Counted from the stretch's first letter, positions 34,422 through 44,953 are shown. The stretch is 64,000 nt of DNA from Ruegeria_B marisflavi (GCF_025673445.1 NZ_JAOVQN010000023.1:1-64000), one strand, 5' to 3'. Notes: generated by a model not told the origin, from the sequence alone. Numbers and translations are program-made.

Positions 34422-34871
34422 ATGACCCTCAAAATCTACCTCTCGGGCGAGATTCACACCGACTGGCGCGAACAGATCGTGGCGGGTGCCAAGGGGCTGG
34501 ATGTCAGCTTTGCCAGCCCGGTCACCGACCATGCCGCAAGCGACGATTGCGGTGTGGCGATCCTTGGTGCCGAACCCAATAAGTACTGGCACGATCACAA
34601 GGGCGCCATGGTCAACGCCATCCGCACCCGCAAGGGCATATCCGAGGCGGATGTGGTCGTGGTCCGCTTTGGCGACAAGTACAAGCAGTGGAACGCAGCC
34701 TTTGACGCGGGCTATGCCGCCGCGCTGGGCAAGTCGATCATCGTGCTCAGCCCGCCCGAACACCAGCACGCGCTGAAAGAGGTGCACGCTGCTGCGCTCG
34801 CCGTCACCGAGACGCCCGCGCAGGTGGTCGCCGTCTTGCGTTATGTGCTGACCGGGACCTTGCCCGCCTGA
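34422..34871 (+). CDS. YtoQ family protein
   Basis: The 149-residue protein matches the YtoQ family, distantly related to nucleoside 2-deoxyribosyltransferases: YLSGEIHTDWRE at the start, VVVRFGDKYKQWNAAFDAGYAAALGKSIIVL in the second half. Function is not established. AAGGAGG lies before ATG 34422. It follows the methyltransferase after 64 bases; an imperfect hairpin (34381-34401) lies between. Confidence 0.85.
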   Translation: MTLKIYLSGEIHTDWREQIVAGAKGLDVSFASPVTDHAASDDCGVAILGAEPNKYWHDHKGAMVNAIRTRKGISEADVVVVRFGDKYKQWNAAFDAGYAAALGKSIIVLSPPEHQHALKEVHAAALAVTETPAQVVAVLRYVLTGTLPA

Positions 34872-34944
34872 CCCTCACGCGATTTTCGTTGACGGACAAC
34901 GGATTATACTAAAGCTGGTTGCATTTGCTGTCGGAGGGGGAACG

Positions 34945-36102
34945 ATGGCGTTGCACTGGCGTATTCTTATCCTGCTGTTTCTGGTGCGCTGCACCATGGC
35001 CTTTCAGTTCGCGACCATCGGTGGCATCGGTCCGTTGTTGTCTGACTCCTACACGCTGGATATCGCCGGGCTCGGCTGGATCGTGGGGCTCTATTTCCTG
35101 CCGGGCGTGGTGGTGGCCTTGCCGGGTGGCAGCATCGCCCGCCGGTTCGGCGATGAAAGGGTGATCCTCTTCGGACTGGCGCTGATGACGGCGGGGTCGT
35201 TGATCATGGCGCTGCAACCGCCGTTGAGCGTGTTCAGCGCCGCCCGGCTGATGGCCGGTATCGGCGGCATCCTGATGAACGTCCTGATGAGCAAGCTGGT
35301 GCTCGACTGGTTCGCCAATCGCCAGATCGCAACCGCCATGGTGATCTTCATCAACTCCTGGCCTGCCGGTATCGGCCTGTCGCTTGTGGTACAGCCCTGG
35401 CTGGCGGCCCAGGGTGGCGTTGCCCTGCCGTTCGCGGTCGAAACCGGCCTGATCGCGACGGCCCTGGCCGCCTTTTTCCTGTTCTATCGCCGCCCCGACA
35501 CAGAGCCCGTCACCACAGGCACGCCTGCCCGGGCCGTGCCGCAGGGTGCTATTCTTGGCGCGGTGCTTGTTGCCGGGTTCTCTTGGGGCGCGTTCAACGC
35601 CAGCCTCGCCGCCTTGCTGTCTTTTGGTTCCACATCGCTTGTCGACAGGGGGATGTCGCTGGAACTGGCGGGCCTGTCGATCAGCATCGTGTCCTGGACC
35701 GTTGTCGTGACCGGTACATTTGGCGGCTGGCTGACAGATCGCACCGGGCGGCCCGCGATGGTGTTGTTGACCGGCCTCAGCCTCTTTGGTCTCGCCCTGT
35801 TCCTGTTTCCCCGCGTCCCGCCGATGCTGATCACCATGGCCTTGATCGGTCTCTTGTCGGGCATACCGGTCGCGGGATTGATCAGCCTGCCCGCCCGCGT
35901 TCTGAAACCCGAGCAACGGGCCATCGGCATGGGCCTGTTCTACACCGTCTATTACGCCTGTTTCGCGATCCTGCCCGGTCTGGGCGGCAAATGGGCCGAA
36001 AGCGCCGGAACTGTGTCCGCCGCTTTCGAATTTGCCGCCTTTGTCATCGTGCTGGCGATACTGGGCGTATTTGTCTTTCTACCCCTGTCGCGCCGGGTCT
36101 GA
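34945..36102 (+). CDS. Major facilitator superfamily transporter
   Basis: The 385-residue protein has about twelve membrane helices and the MFS loop GGSIARRFGDERV after helix 2. The first half resembles CynX/NimT-type anion or drug transporters. Substrate cannot be read. GGAGGGGG precedes ATG 34945. It is convergent with the glutathione transferase gene, six bases away. Confidence 0.88.
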   Translation: MALHWRILILLFLVRCTMAFQFATIGGIGPLLSDSYTLDIAGLGWIVGLYFLPGVVVALPGGSIARRFGDERVILFGLALMTAGSLIMALQPPLSVFSAARLMAGIGGILMNVLMSKLVLDWFANRQIATAMVIFINSWPAGIGLSLVVQPWLAAQGGVALPFAVETGLIATALAAFFLFYRRPDTEPVTTGTPARAVPQGAILGAVLVAGFSWGAFNASLAALLSFGSTSLVDRGMSLELAGLSISIVSWTVVVTGTFGGWLTDRTGRPAMVLLTGLSLFGLALFLFPRVPPMLITMALIGLLSGIPVAGLISLPARVLKPEQRAIGMGLFYTVYYACFAILPGLGGKWAESAGTVSAAFEFAAFVIVLAILGVFVFLPLSRRV

Positions 36103-36108
36103 TTGGGA

Positions 36109-36810
36109 TCACCCCTCGCGCGCCGGGATCGTCAACCCGCGCTGCACCGCAGGCCGCGCCAGGAACCGGTCGAGATAGGCCACGACATTCGGGAAACCGT
36201 CCCAGCCCAGAACCTCGCGCGCGCCGTAATAGTCGAGCCCCCGCAGCCAGGGGGCGATGGCGATATCCGCGATCGAGTATTCACCCGCGATCCAGTCCCG
36301 TGTCGCCAGCTGCCCGTCAAGCACCGCCAGAATCCGCCGTGCCTCGGCGATATAGCGGTCACGCGGGCGCGGATCCTCGATCTCGGCTCCGGCAAACTTG
36401 TAGAAAAACCCAAGCTGGCCGAACATCGGCCCGACCCCACCCATCTGGAACATCAGCCACTGCACGACGCGCGCCTTGTCTGCGGCGGTCTCACCGATGA
36501 AACGCCCGGTCTTCTCCGCCAGGTACAGCAGGATCGCGCCGCTTTCGAACAGCGCCAGCGGCTGACCGTCCGGCCCGTCCGGGTCGATGATCGCGGGGAT
36601 CTTGTTGTTGGGGTTCAGCGACAGGAACTCGGGGCTTTTTACATCCGCGTCCGACAGGGTGACGGTATGCGCCTCATAAGGCAGGCCCAGCTCCTCGAGC
36701 AGAATCGAGACCTTGATCCCGTTCGGCGTGGGAAAGGAGTAAAGCTGCAACACGTCAGGGTTCTGCGACGGCCAGCGGCGGCTTACGGGGAATTCGTTGA
36801 GATCGAACAT
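36109..36810 (-). CDS. Glutathione S-transferase, YghU/YfcG-like
   Basis: The 233-residue protein has a thioredoxin-like N-domain (about 20-105) with PTPNGIKVSILLEELGLPYEAH, LNPNNKIPAIID and FESGAILLYLAEK, and a helical C-domain (about 115-225) with SIADIAIAPWLRG. The TPNGxK motif marks the Nu-class enzymes, which act mainly as disulfide-bond oxidoreductases or peroxidases with glutathione. A TAAGGAG site precedes the start. Confidence 0.9.
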   Translation of the reverse strand: MFDLNEFPVSRRWPSQNPDVLQLYSFPTPNGIKVSILLEELGLPYEAHTVTLSDADVKSPEFLSLNPNNKIPAIIDPDGPDGQPLALFESGAILLYLAEKTGRFIGETAADKARVVQWLMFQMGGVGPMFGQLGFFYKFAGAEIEDPRPRDRYIAEARRILAVLDGQLATRDWIAGEYSIADIAIAPWLRGLDYYGAREVLGWDGFPNVVAYLDRFLARPAVQRGLTIPAREG

Positions 36811-37053
36811 GGCAGGGGGCTCCTTATCCCGGATTCTCGTTGCCTCAAGCTAGGGGCGCCGCTCCGCCGGTTTAAGGCCCCGGTCTGTGCGCCGCTCCAT
36901 ACCTGTTGTTCTCTGGCGAACACAGTTTTCCGCCTAAACGGAAAAGCTATACCTGGAATGCGATTTTTCCCCGTGATTTGTGGGCGCCAGCAGTTAATCC
37001 TGCGCTGGGCCAAAGTGTCTGCAACAAGAATGGAACATCCAGGGGAACGGATC

Positions 37054-37485
37054 ATGCTCAAGGAATTCAAGGCGTTCATCGCCAAGGGCAACGTGATGGA
37101 CATGGCGGTCGGCATCATCATCGGTGCCGCCTTTACGGCAATCGTAAAATCGCTGGTCGACGACCTGATCAACCCGATCGTCGGCCTGTTTACTGGTGGG
37201 GCGGATTTCACCAACAACTTCGCGGTGCTGGGCAGCGATGGCACCACCTACGACTCGCTTGCTGCTGCGCGCGAAGCAGGCGCCTCGGTATTTGCCTACG
37301 GTGCTTTCTTCATGGCGGTGATCAATTTCCTGATCATTGCCTGGGTGGTGTTCCTGCTGGTCAAGGCAGTGAACCGGGCCAAGGACGCGGCTGCCAAGGA
37401 AGAGGCGGCGGCTGAACCCGCAGCCCCCGCAGGGCCCTCGGAACTGGATGTTCTGCTTGAAATCCGCGATGCTTTGAAGCGCTGA
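37054..37485 (+). CDS. mscL: Large-conductance mechanosensitive channel
   Basis: The 143-residue protein matches MscL: MLKEFKAFIAKGNVMDMAVGIIIGAAF (helix 1, gate), a periplasmic loop (about 48-75), helix 2 (about 78-105) and a charged C-terminal helix bundle. The pentameric channel opens under membrane tension to release solutes on osmotic downshock. It is followed by a terminator and then an MscS-type gene. Confidence 0.96.
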   Translation: MLKEFKAFIAKGNVMDMAVGIIIGAAFTAIVKSLVDDLINPIVGLFTGGADFTNNFAVLGSDGTTYDSLAAAREAGASVFAYGAFFMAVINFLIIAWVVFLLVKAVNRAKDAAAKEEAAAEPAAPAGPSELDVLLEIRDALKR

Positions 37486-37501
37486 TCACCACACAAGCCT
37501 C

Positions 37502-37537
37502 GGGGCCGCTCTCCGGGCGAGGGCGGCCCCAAGTTTT
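37502..37537 (+). terminator. Rho-independent terminator of mscL
   Basis: Stem GGGGCCGC / GCGGCCCC with a 13-base loop is followed by AAG and TTTTT. It lies 16 bases after the mscL stop and before mscS, so the two channel genes are at least partly separate units. Confidence 0.85.
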
Positions 37538-37564
37538 TGGCCAAAGTCTTACAGAGGGAAAACA

Positions 37565-38371
37565 ATGCAGGAATACATGGATCAGGCCCATATGCTTTGG
37601 CCGCTGGTTCTGAGCGCGGGCAAGGCGCTTGTCGTTCTCATCGTTGGCTGGATCGTCGCCGGAGCGGTAGCCGGCATGGTGCGACGGCGGATCAACGCGA
37701 CACCTCATATCGACCCGACACTGGGCAATTTCCTGGCCAGCACCGTCAAATGGGGCATCCTGGCCATGGTGCTGGTTGCGGTCCTGGGCATCTTCGGCAT
37801 TCAGGCCACCAGTATCGTGGCTATCCTGGGCGCTGCCTCGCTGGCCATCGGGCTGGCGCTCCAGGGCACACTCAGCGATCTTGCCGCAGGGGTCATGCTG
37901 GTGATCTTCCGGCCCTACAAGCTTGGCCAGTATGTCGATATCGGCGGTACCGCGGGTACGGTGCGCGACCTCAACCTCTTCACCACCGAACTGGTCACCC
38001 CGGACAATGTCCAGATCATCATGCCCAACGGCAAGGCCTGGGGGTCGATCATTATGAACTTCTCCGCCCATGACACGCGCCGGGTCGATCTGGTGTTCGG
38101 CATCGACTACGGCGACGATGCCGGCACGGCGATGAAGATCATAGAAAAGACCGCGCGCGCCAATTCCCGGGTTTTGTCCGACCCCGAGCCCTGGGTCCGC
38201 GTCACCAATCTGGGCGACAGTTCCGTCGATCTCACCGCCCGGCTCTGGTGCAAGGCCGACGACTATTGGGAACTGAAGTTCGAGCTGACCCGCAAGATCA
38301 AGGAAGCTTTCGATGCGGGCGGCATTTCGATTCCCTATCCGCACACAGTCGAGATCAAGAAAAAGGGCTGA
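37565..38371 (+). CDS. mscS: Small-conductance mechanosensitive channel (MscS type)
   Basis: The 268-residue protein has three membrane helices (about 15-35, 60-82, 90-115), the pore-lining third helix with SLAIGLALQGTLSDLAAGVM, and the cytoplasmic beta and alpha/beta domains with VMPNG-like IIMPNGKAWGSIIMNFS. It is the minimal MscS form and acts as an osmotic safety valve with MscL. Confidence 0.95.
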   Translation: MQEYMDQAHMLWPLVLSAGKALVVLIVGWIVAGAVAGMVRRRINATPHIDPTLGNFLASTVKWGILAMVLVAVLGIFGIQATSIVAILGAASLAIGLALQGTLSDLAAGVMLVIFRPYKLGQYVDIGGTAGTVRDLNLFTTELVTPDNVQIIMPNGKAWGSIIMNFSAHDTRRVDLVFGIDYGDDAGTAMKIIEKTARANSRVLSDPEPWVRVTNLGDSSVDLTARLWCKADDYWELKFELTRKIKEAFDAGGISIPYPHTVEIKKKG

Positions 38372-38390
38372 TCCCCCTGTGGAGCAGGCT

Positions 38391-38457
38391 TTTCATTTCG
38401 CTTCAAATACTCCGGGGGAACCGCCGCTTGCGGCGGTGGGGGCAGCGCCCCCGACCC
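38391..38457 (-). repeat. Intergenic hairpin repeat, copy 3 (inverted)
   Basis: On the minus strand: GGGGGCGCTGCCCCC, a second hairpin ACCGCCGC/GCGGCGGT, then CCCCCGGAGTATTTG and AGCGAAATGAAAA. It is the same element as copies at 8286 and 44369 but inverted relative to the adjacent mscS gene, so it cannot be explained only as that gene's terminator. Confidence 0.75.
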
Positions 38458-38514
38458 TCGGAGACACCCGAAAACCGGTCGGGTAAATTTTGCCGGACAT
38501 GCCCCGGAATCCGT

Positions 38515-38543
38515 TTGACACCGCCGCCGCGCTTGGGTAGTCA
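38515..38543 (+). promoter_or_regulatory. Candidate promoter of tRNA-Met
   Basis: A consensus -35 TTGACA (38515-38520) is followed after 17 bases by TAGTCA (38538-38543). Transcription would start about seven bases before the tRNA. Confidence 0.6.
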
Positions 38544-38557
38544 CCGCCCGTGGTTGC

Positions 38558-38634
38558 GGCGTGATAGCTCAGTTGGTTAGAGCACAGCACTCATAATGCT
38601 GGGGTCGGCGGTTCAAGTCCGCCTCACGCTACCA
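38558..38634 (+). tRNA. tRNA-Met (CAT), elongator type
   Basis: A full cloverleaf with encoded CCA (38632-38634). The acceptor stem is GGCGTGA with TCACGCT, the anticodon stem is CAGCA/TGCTG and the loop CTCATAA gives anticodon CAT. The G1-U72 pair and absence of three G-C pairs in the anticodon stem exclude the initiator form. A tRNA-Ile with lysidine-modified CAT cannot be fully excluded but the sequence looks like elongator Met. Confidence 0.93.
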
Positions 38635-38867
38635 CCCTCCCTCCTCACAGAAACACGTTTCGCGCAAGCGTGCAGTATCAGACCTGCCGATCCGTCGCCG
38701 GCGGTTTTCGCGATCTCTTCACCTCCGCCCAAGGCCCGCGTCGGATAAACTGGACAGACGTCCAGAATCCGTTGCTAACTCGCACTATGCGATCCGCCGC
38801 ATCACAGCAGATCATGCAGATCTGCGCTTCTTCCTGTCGTCGGGTCGCTCGGGGTGGAAGCGAGAAA

Positions 38868-40488
38868 ATGAGCTATGATTTCGTAATCGTGGGCGGCGGC
38901 TCCGCAGGCGCGACGCTCGCATCGCGCCTCAGCGAGGATCCCAAGGTCAAGGTCTGCCTGCTCGAGGCGGGCGGCGGTGGCTGCGACTTCCTGATCCGCG
39001 CGCCGCTGGGTGTAGTGGCGATGCTGCCGGGCTATGGCAAGATTAACAACTGGGCCTTCAAGACGGTGCCATAACCCGGTCTGAACGGGCGTCAGGGCTA
39101 TCAGCCGCGCGGCAGGGCCGCTGGGCGGCTCCTCGGCGATCAACGCAATGCTCTATATCCGTGGCCAAAAACAGGACTACGACAGCTGGGCCGATCTGGG
39201 TAACGACGGCTGGGATTGGGACAGCGTCCTGCCCTATTTCAGACGTGCCGAAAACAACGTGCGCGGTGCCGACGCAATGCATGGCGACAGCGGCCCGCTG
39301 CACGTCTCGAACCAGAAGGCGCCCCGCCCGATCTCAAAGGCGTTCATCGACGCCAGCAACCAGATGCAGATCCGCCGGACCGAGGACTTCAACACCGGCA
39401 ATAACGAAGGCGCGGGCCTCTACCAGATCAGCATCTTTCATTCCCCCGACAGGAACGGCGAACGCTGTTCGGCGGCAGCCGCCTATCTGCATCCCGTGAT
39501 GGACAAGCGCCCCAACCTGACCGTCATCACCAAGGCCCGCGCGACCCGCATCCTGTTCGAAGGCAAGCGCGCCACAGGCGTCGCCTATCGTTAGGGCAAG
39601 CAGGACAAACAGGTTCTTGCGGGCAAGCAGGTGATCCTCTGCGGCGGCGCGTTCCAGTCGCCGCAACTGCTGCAATTGTCCGGGGTTGGTCGGGCGCAGG
39701 ACATCACCCCGCACGGGATCAACATGGTGCATGACCTGCCCGGCGTCGGCCAGAACCTTCAGGACCACATCGACTTCATCCTCGCCTACAAGACCCGCGA
39801 TACCGACAAAATCGGCATCGGTCTGCGGGCGACGGGGAAGCTGGTGGGCGAGATCCTGAAATGGCGCAAGGACAGCAACTCGATGGTGGCCTCGTCCATC
39901 GCCGAGGCGGGCAGTTTCTTCAAGACCGACCCAAGCCTCGACCGGCCCGACGTGCAGACCCATTTCGTGATCTCGATCGTCGACGATCACGCGCGCAAAC
40001 TGCACCTGGGCCATGGCTGTTCCTGCCATGTCTGCGTCTTGCGCCCGCATTCGCGCGGCGAGGTCTTCCTGCATTCGGGCGACCCGATGGCTGACCCCGG
40101 CATCGCCCCGAAATTCCTCAGCGATGACCGCGATCTGCAAACCCTGATCAAGGGCGCCAAGATGACCCGCGCCGTGCTCGAAGCGCCCGCGATGGCACCA
40201 TACCGGCACAAAGAACTGTTTGGCGTGCACGACACCACAACCGATGCCGAATGGGAACAGCACATCCGCAACCGCGCCGACACCGTCTATCACCCGGTTG
40301 GCACCTGCAAGATGGGCGTCGATGACATGGCTGTGGTCGATCCCAGGCTCAGGGTGCGTGGGCTCTACGGGCTGCGCGTGGCCGATGCCTCGATCATGCC
40401 GCTTCTGGTATCCGGCAACGCTAACGCGCCTTCGATCATGATCGGCGAGAAATGCGCCGACATGATCAAGGCCGATCACGCCGCCTGA
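38868..40488 (+). pseudogene. GMC-family FAD oxidoreductase (choline-dehydrogenase-like), broken
   Basis: The 1,621 bases encode a whole GMC oxidoreductase: N-terminal FAD site DFVIVGGGSAGATLASRLSE, GGSSAINAMLYIRGQ, the second signature GAFQSPQLLQLSGVG, and the C-terminal HPVGTCKMG active-site region. Three lesions interrupt it: TAA at 39072-39074 after KTVP, one extra base near 39117-39120, and TAG at 39592-39594 after VAYR. Both stops fall where the family has Gln, consistent with single C-to-T changes. The remainder is well conserved, so the loss is recent. It would have oxidised an alcohol. Confidence 0.88.
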
Positions 40489-40511
40489 TCGCGAGGGCGC
40501 CCCAGGCAAAG

Positions 40512-40543
40512 AAAAAACCCCCGCCGACATTGCCGACGAGGGT
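40512..40543 (-). terminator. Candidate terminator of ald
   Basis: Read on the minus strand, ACCCTCG pairs with CGGGGGT (one G-U) and is followed by TTTTTT, about 27 bases past the ald stop. Confidence 0.55.
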
Positions 40544-40569
40544 CCAAAATTCGGGTCTTGCAGGTCGGA

Positions 40570-41694
<1,125 letters not shown>

Positions 41695-41782
41695 TTTTGC
41701 GTCCTCCATTCGCAATCTGCCTAATATTTTGGCAGGTCCCGTAAACAATTTCTGTGAAACTCCACTCGTCATTTGCATGTTT

Positions 41783-41821
41783 TTTGCGATATTCTTCGAA
41801 CTATAATCATCAATACGCAAA
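41783..41821. promoter_or_regulatory. Candidate Lrp operator before ald and its regulator
   Basis: TTTGCGATATT (41783-41793) is inverted as AATACGCAAA (41812-41821), with 18 bases between, ending 13 bases before the regulator's start. Its TTTGCG/CGCAAA half-sites resemble those at 10041. Confidence 0.5.
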
Positions 41822-41833
41822 GGATGTGCGCGC

Positions 41834-42292
41834 ATGAGCCTTGATGCGACAGATCGAAAGATTCTCGCGGCCCTTCAAACACGGGGCCGGATGTCCAACG
41901 CGGACCTGTCGGAACGGGCCAACCTTTCCCCCTCTGCCTGCCACCGGCGGGTCCAGCGGTTGGAGGCCGACGGCTACATCCGCGACTACGTGGCCCTGCT
42001 GGATGCGCGCAAGATGGGGCTGCCGACCACGGTTTTTGTCGAAATCACGCTTCAGGGCCAGGCCGACGAGCTGCTCGACGCCTTTGAAAAGGCGGTTTCG
42101 CGTATCCCGGACGTGCTGGAATGCCACCTGATGGCGGGTACCGCCGATTACATCCTGAAAGTCGTGGCCGAGAACACCGAGGATTTTGCCCGCATTCACC
42201 GCCAGTACCTGTCCCGCCTGCCCGGGGTGGCACAGATGCAAAGCTCTTTCGCGCTCCGGACCGTGTTCAAGACAACGGCGCTGCCGGTCTGA
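41834..42292 (+). CDS. Lrp/AsnC-family regulator of alanine dehydrogenase
   Basis: The 152-residue protein has the Lrp helix-turn-helix (about 5-60; ILAALQTRGRMSNADLSERANLS) and RAM domain (about 70-145; VLECHLMAGTADYILKV). Divergent position next to ald makes L-alanine the likely effector, as in known AldR/ald pairs. Confidence 0.92.
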   Translation: MSLDATDRKILAALQTRGRMSNADLSERANLSPSACHRRVQRLEADGYIRDYVALLDARKMGLPTTVFVEITLQGQADELLDAFEKAVSRIPDVLECHLMAGTADYILKVVAENTEDFARIHRQYLSRLPGVAQMQSSFALRTVFKTTALPV

Positions 42293-42455
42293 AGAGGGTG
42301 CCTTGCAGCGGCCGCAGGATCTCCCATCTACAATCGCAGGCCCCGGTTCGCGCGGTTTGATTTCCCGCAACGACAAACGCCCGCAGCCGTGACATGAGAT
42401 CTTCATTCAGCCCGCATACGGGTCAGATTTGTTAGACAGCCGAAAGGAAATCATT

Positions 42456-43373
42456 TTGACCAATGACACCAACGATCCGTCGATGGAATGGCTCGAGGCC
42501 GAACTTGAGGATTCGCTGGACGAGGATATCGAAATCGAGTTCAGCGAGCCGATGCTCTCGATGGAGATCCGCAAGATCTACAAGGACCAGCATCCCGACA
42601 TGCTGGACCGGCAGACCTATTTCCGCAACCTGCTCAGGCTTCAGGCCGAACTGATCAAGGTCCAGGACTGGGTCGAACATACCGGCGCCAAGGTCTGCAT
42701 CCTGATGGAAGGGCGCGACAGCGCCGGCAAGGGCGGTGTGATCAAGCGGATCACCCAGCGGCTGAATCCGCGCGTGGCCCGTGTCGTGGCGCTGCCCGCG
42801 CCCTCGCGCCGCGAGCAGAGCCAGTGGTATTTCCAGCGCTACGTGCCGCATCTGCCCGCCGGGGGCGAGATCGTGCTGTTCGACCGGTCCTGGTACAATC
42901 GCGCGGGCGTCGAACGGGTGATGGGCTTTGCCACCGACGATCAGGTGGAACAGTTCTTTCAGGACGTTCCCGAGTTTGAACGCATGCTGGTGCGCTCGGG
43001 CATCATCCTGCTGAAATACTGGTTCTCGATCACCGACGAGGAACAGCAGATGCGGTTCCTCATGCGCATCCACGATCCGATGAAACAGTGGAAACTGTCG
43101 CCGATGGATCTGGAAAGCCGCATCCGCTGGGAACAGTACACCAAGGCCAAAGAGGCGATGTTCGAGCGCACCAACATCCCCGAGGCGCCGTGGTACATCG
43201 TCGAGGGCAACGACAAGAAACGCGAACGGCTGAACTGTATCGAGCATCTTCTGTCGAAGATTCCCTATCACGACATCCCGCACGAAAAGGTCACGCTCCC
43301 GGACCGCAGGTACAACCCCGATTACGAACGCCGGGTGCTGCCGGACGAGCTCTACGTGCCCAAGGTCTACTGA
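42456..43373 (+). CDS. ppk2: Polyphosphate kinase 2
   Basis: The 305-residue protein has the PPK2 core: Walker A GRDSAGKGG (from about 86), LPAPSRREQSQWYFQRYV, lid region, and Walker B FDRSWYNRAGVERVMGF. It transfers phosphate between polyphosphate and nucleotides, commonly making GTP or ATP. A TTG at 42456 is chosen, with AAAGGA seven bases before. The N-terminal 40 residues are very acidic. It is a single-gene unit. The class (I, II or III) is not decided here, although one-domain length fits class I. Confidence 0.93.
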   Translation: MTNDTNDPSMEWLEAELEDSLDEDIEIEFSEPMLSMEIRKIYKDQHPDMLDRQTYFRNLLRLQAELIKVQDWVEHTGAKVCILMEGRDSAGKGGVIKRITQRLNPRVARVVALPAPSRREQSQWYFQRYVPHLPAGGEIVLFDRSWYNRAGVERVMGFATDDQVEQFFQDVPEFERMLVRSGIILLKYWFSITDEEQQMRFLMRIHDPMKQWKLSPMDLESRIRWEQYTKAKEAMFERTNIPEAPWYIVEGNDKKRERLNCIEHLLSKIPYHDIPHEKVTLPDRRYNPDYERRVLPDELYVPKVY

Positions 43374-43497
43374 TCCGCTATTCCAAAGAGAGTGGACCGG
43401 AGGCAATTTTTTCTTCCGATTGACGCCCCGCGCCGTAAGCTGGCGGGGGCCGTGCCGAGGTGCCGCCCCTGCCAGTTTGCAACGACGTGGAAGACAG

Positions 43498-44361
43498 ATG
43501 TTTCACAGGTGTTTCCTGACTGCGGCCGGTTTGGCCATCGCATTCTTCGCGGCCCCGGCCAGTACCGCGCCGCTGCAAGAGGGGGTCGATACGGCCTTTG
43601 ACCAGATCGTAAGCGCAGCGGCCGACGCAGGTCTTGCCCCGGTTGTCGCGATCGACCACGCCCGGCTGGCCGCCGCCGAAGGGGTCGAGATGCCGCCCGC
43701 CCGGGTGCAGATCTTCTCGGACCCGGCGGTCAACACGACCCTGCTGGCGCAGGACATCCGCGCCGGGCTTGACCTGCCGTTCCGGGCACTGGCCTATGCC
43801 GGGGCGGACGCGGTGCAGGTGGTCTATACATCCGCCGATTTCCTGAAACGCCGCTATGGCCTCCAGGATGCCGAGGCGCTGGCCGCCTTTGATGCCGCGC
43901 TTGCCCCGGCGCTTGACGGGCTGGACGGGATCACGCCGATGCCGGTGCCGACCCAAGGTCTGGCCGCCGACTACGGCATTCTCGCGCTGCAAAGCCGCCA
44001 CGATGTGCCCGAAACCGTTGCCCGCCTGCGCGCCATCGTTGCGGTGCAATCCGATACGGTCTGGTTCGGCGAGATCGATTTCACCGCCGAGGCGGCGGCG
44101 CTTGGCGTCGATCTGCCGCCCGCGGTGCTGCTGCTCTTTGGCGGCCCGGCGCCCGGTGGCGTGGCCATGGCCAAGTTCCCGTCAATCGGGGTCGATGCGT
44201 TCTACCAGAAACTCTTTGTCCATGCCGCGCCCGCAGGCGGTTCGGTGGTGCTGTTCAACAGCATCGTGGCGCTGGCCGAACTACACTACGGCGCCTCGGC
44301 GCCGCCGCATGCGATGCTGGACGAGCGGTTGACCGCGACCTTTGCCAAGGCGCTGGAATAG
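43498..44361 (+). CDS. Secreted tandem DUF302 protein
   Basis: The 287-residue protein has a signal peptide (about 1-24, cleavage near STA) and two DUF302-like units: VQIFSDPAVNTTLLAQDIRAGLDLP near residue 75 and VLLLFGGPAPGGVAMAKFPSIGVD near 210. The units are similar in plan but diverged, probably from an old duplication. DUF302 proteins are small periplasmic or membrane-linked folds of unknown function. The start is ATG 43498 at the signal peptide. Confidence 0.8.
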   Translation: MFHRCFLTAAGLAIAFFAAPASTAPLQEGVDTAFDQIVSAAADAGLAPVVAIDHARLAAAEGVEMPPARVQIFSDPAVNTTLLAQDIRAGLDLPFRALAYAGADAVQVVYTSADFLKRRYGLQDAEALAAFDAALAPALDGLDGITPMPVPTQGLAADYGILALQSRHDVPETVARLRAIVAVQSDTVWFGEIDFTAEAAALGVDLPPAVLLLFGGPAPGGVAMAKFPSIGVDAFYQKLFVHAAPAGGSVVLFNSIVALAELHYGASAPPHAMLDERLTATFAKALE

Positions 44362-44368
44362 GCCGGGC

Positions 44369-44430
44369 AGGGGGCGCTGCCCCCCGCGCCTGCGGCGCTC
44401 CCCCCGGAGTATTTTGAGCGAAATGAAGGG
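44369..44430 (+). repeat. Intergenic hairpin repeat, copy 4
   Basis: GGGGGCGCTGCCCCC, a GCGCC/GGCGC hairpin and the tail CCCCCGGAGTATTTTGAGCGAAATGAAG match copies at 8286 and 38391. It lies between the DUF302 gene and the convergent MarR gene, starting seven bases after the DUF302 stop. Confidence 0.75.
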
Positions 44431-44440
44431 ACGGGTGGGT

Positions 44441-44953
44441 TCAGGGATCGGTGGCGCCCAGCGTTTCGATATTGTCGAGGATCCGGCGCAGATAGGTGGT
44501 GAACGCCTCGACTTCCTCTGGCGTGAAGCCGTTGAGCAGGCGGCGCTGGCGCTCCAGCGCGCTGTCGAGGATGCGGCCATGCATCCGGCGCCCGGCCTCG
44601 GTCAGGGTCCAGTGGCGGCGCCGTTCGTCGCCGTCCCGGGCCGCAGCCAGCCCCAGCGTTTCCAGACGTCGCAAAGAGCGGCTGACCGCCGCCTTGTCGA
44701 TGCCGATGGTGCGCGCGGCATGCGAGACCGAGCTGTCCGGCTCGCGCGTCAGCATCACCAGCATGCGCCAGTCCATCGCACCGATGCCGAATTCCGACTG
44801 GTAATGCCGTGCTGCCGCCCGGGTGAACCGGTTCCCGGCAAAGGTGAGCAGGACCGTCGGCGAGCGGGTAAAACTGAGCGTGGCGGCGGCGGGGCCGTCA
44901 GCCGTGCCGTCGGGGTGGACAAGGAACAGGTCGTCGGAAAGGTCGATGGTCAT
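44441..44953 (-). CDS. MarR-family regulator
   Basis: The 170-residue protein has the MarR winged helix (about 55-135): GIGAMDWRMLVML, SVSHAARTIGIDKAAVSRSLRRLETLGL, and the wing RDGDERRRHWTLTEAG. ATG 44953 is chosen because longer forms would read through the operator region. It is divergent from a P450 gene with a pair of matching inverted repeats between, so it probably represses that gene and itself, released by a small hydrophobic ligand. Confidence 0.92.
   Translation of the reverse strand: MTIDLSDDLFLVHPDGTADGPAAATLSFTRSPTVLLTFAGNRFTRAAARHYQSEFGIGAMDWRMLVMLTREPDSSVSHAARTIGIDKAAVSRSLRRLETLGLAAARDGDERRRHWTLTEAGRRMHGRILDSALERQRRLLNGFTPEEVEAFTTYLRRILDNIETLGATDP

Noticed and set aside
38558..38634. 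tRNA-Ile with CAT anticodon
   Set aside because: Acceptor and anticodon arms look like elongator Met of alphaproteobacteria; a tRNA-specific model would be needed to change this.
39072..39594. Readthrough or reassignment of TAA and TAG at Gln codons
   Set aside because: A frameshift also interrupts the gene, and all other genes in the window use TAA and TAG as normal stops.
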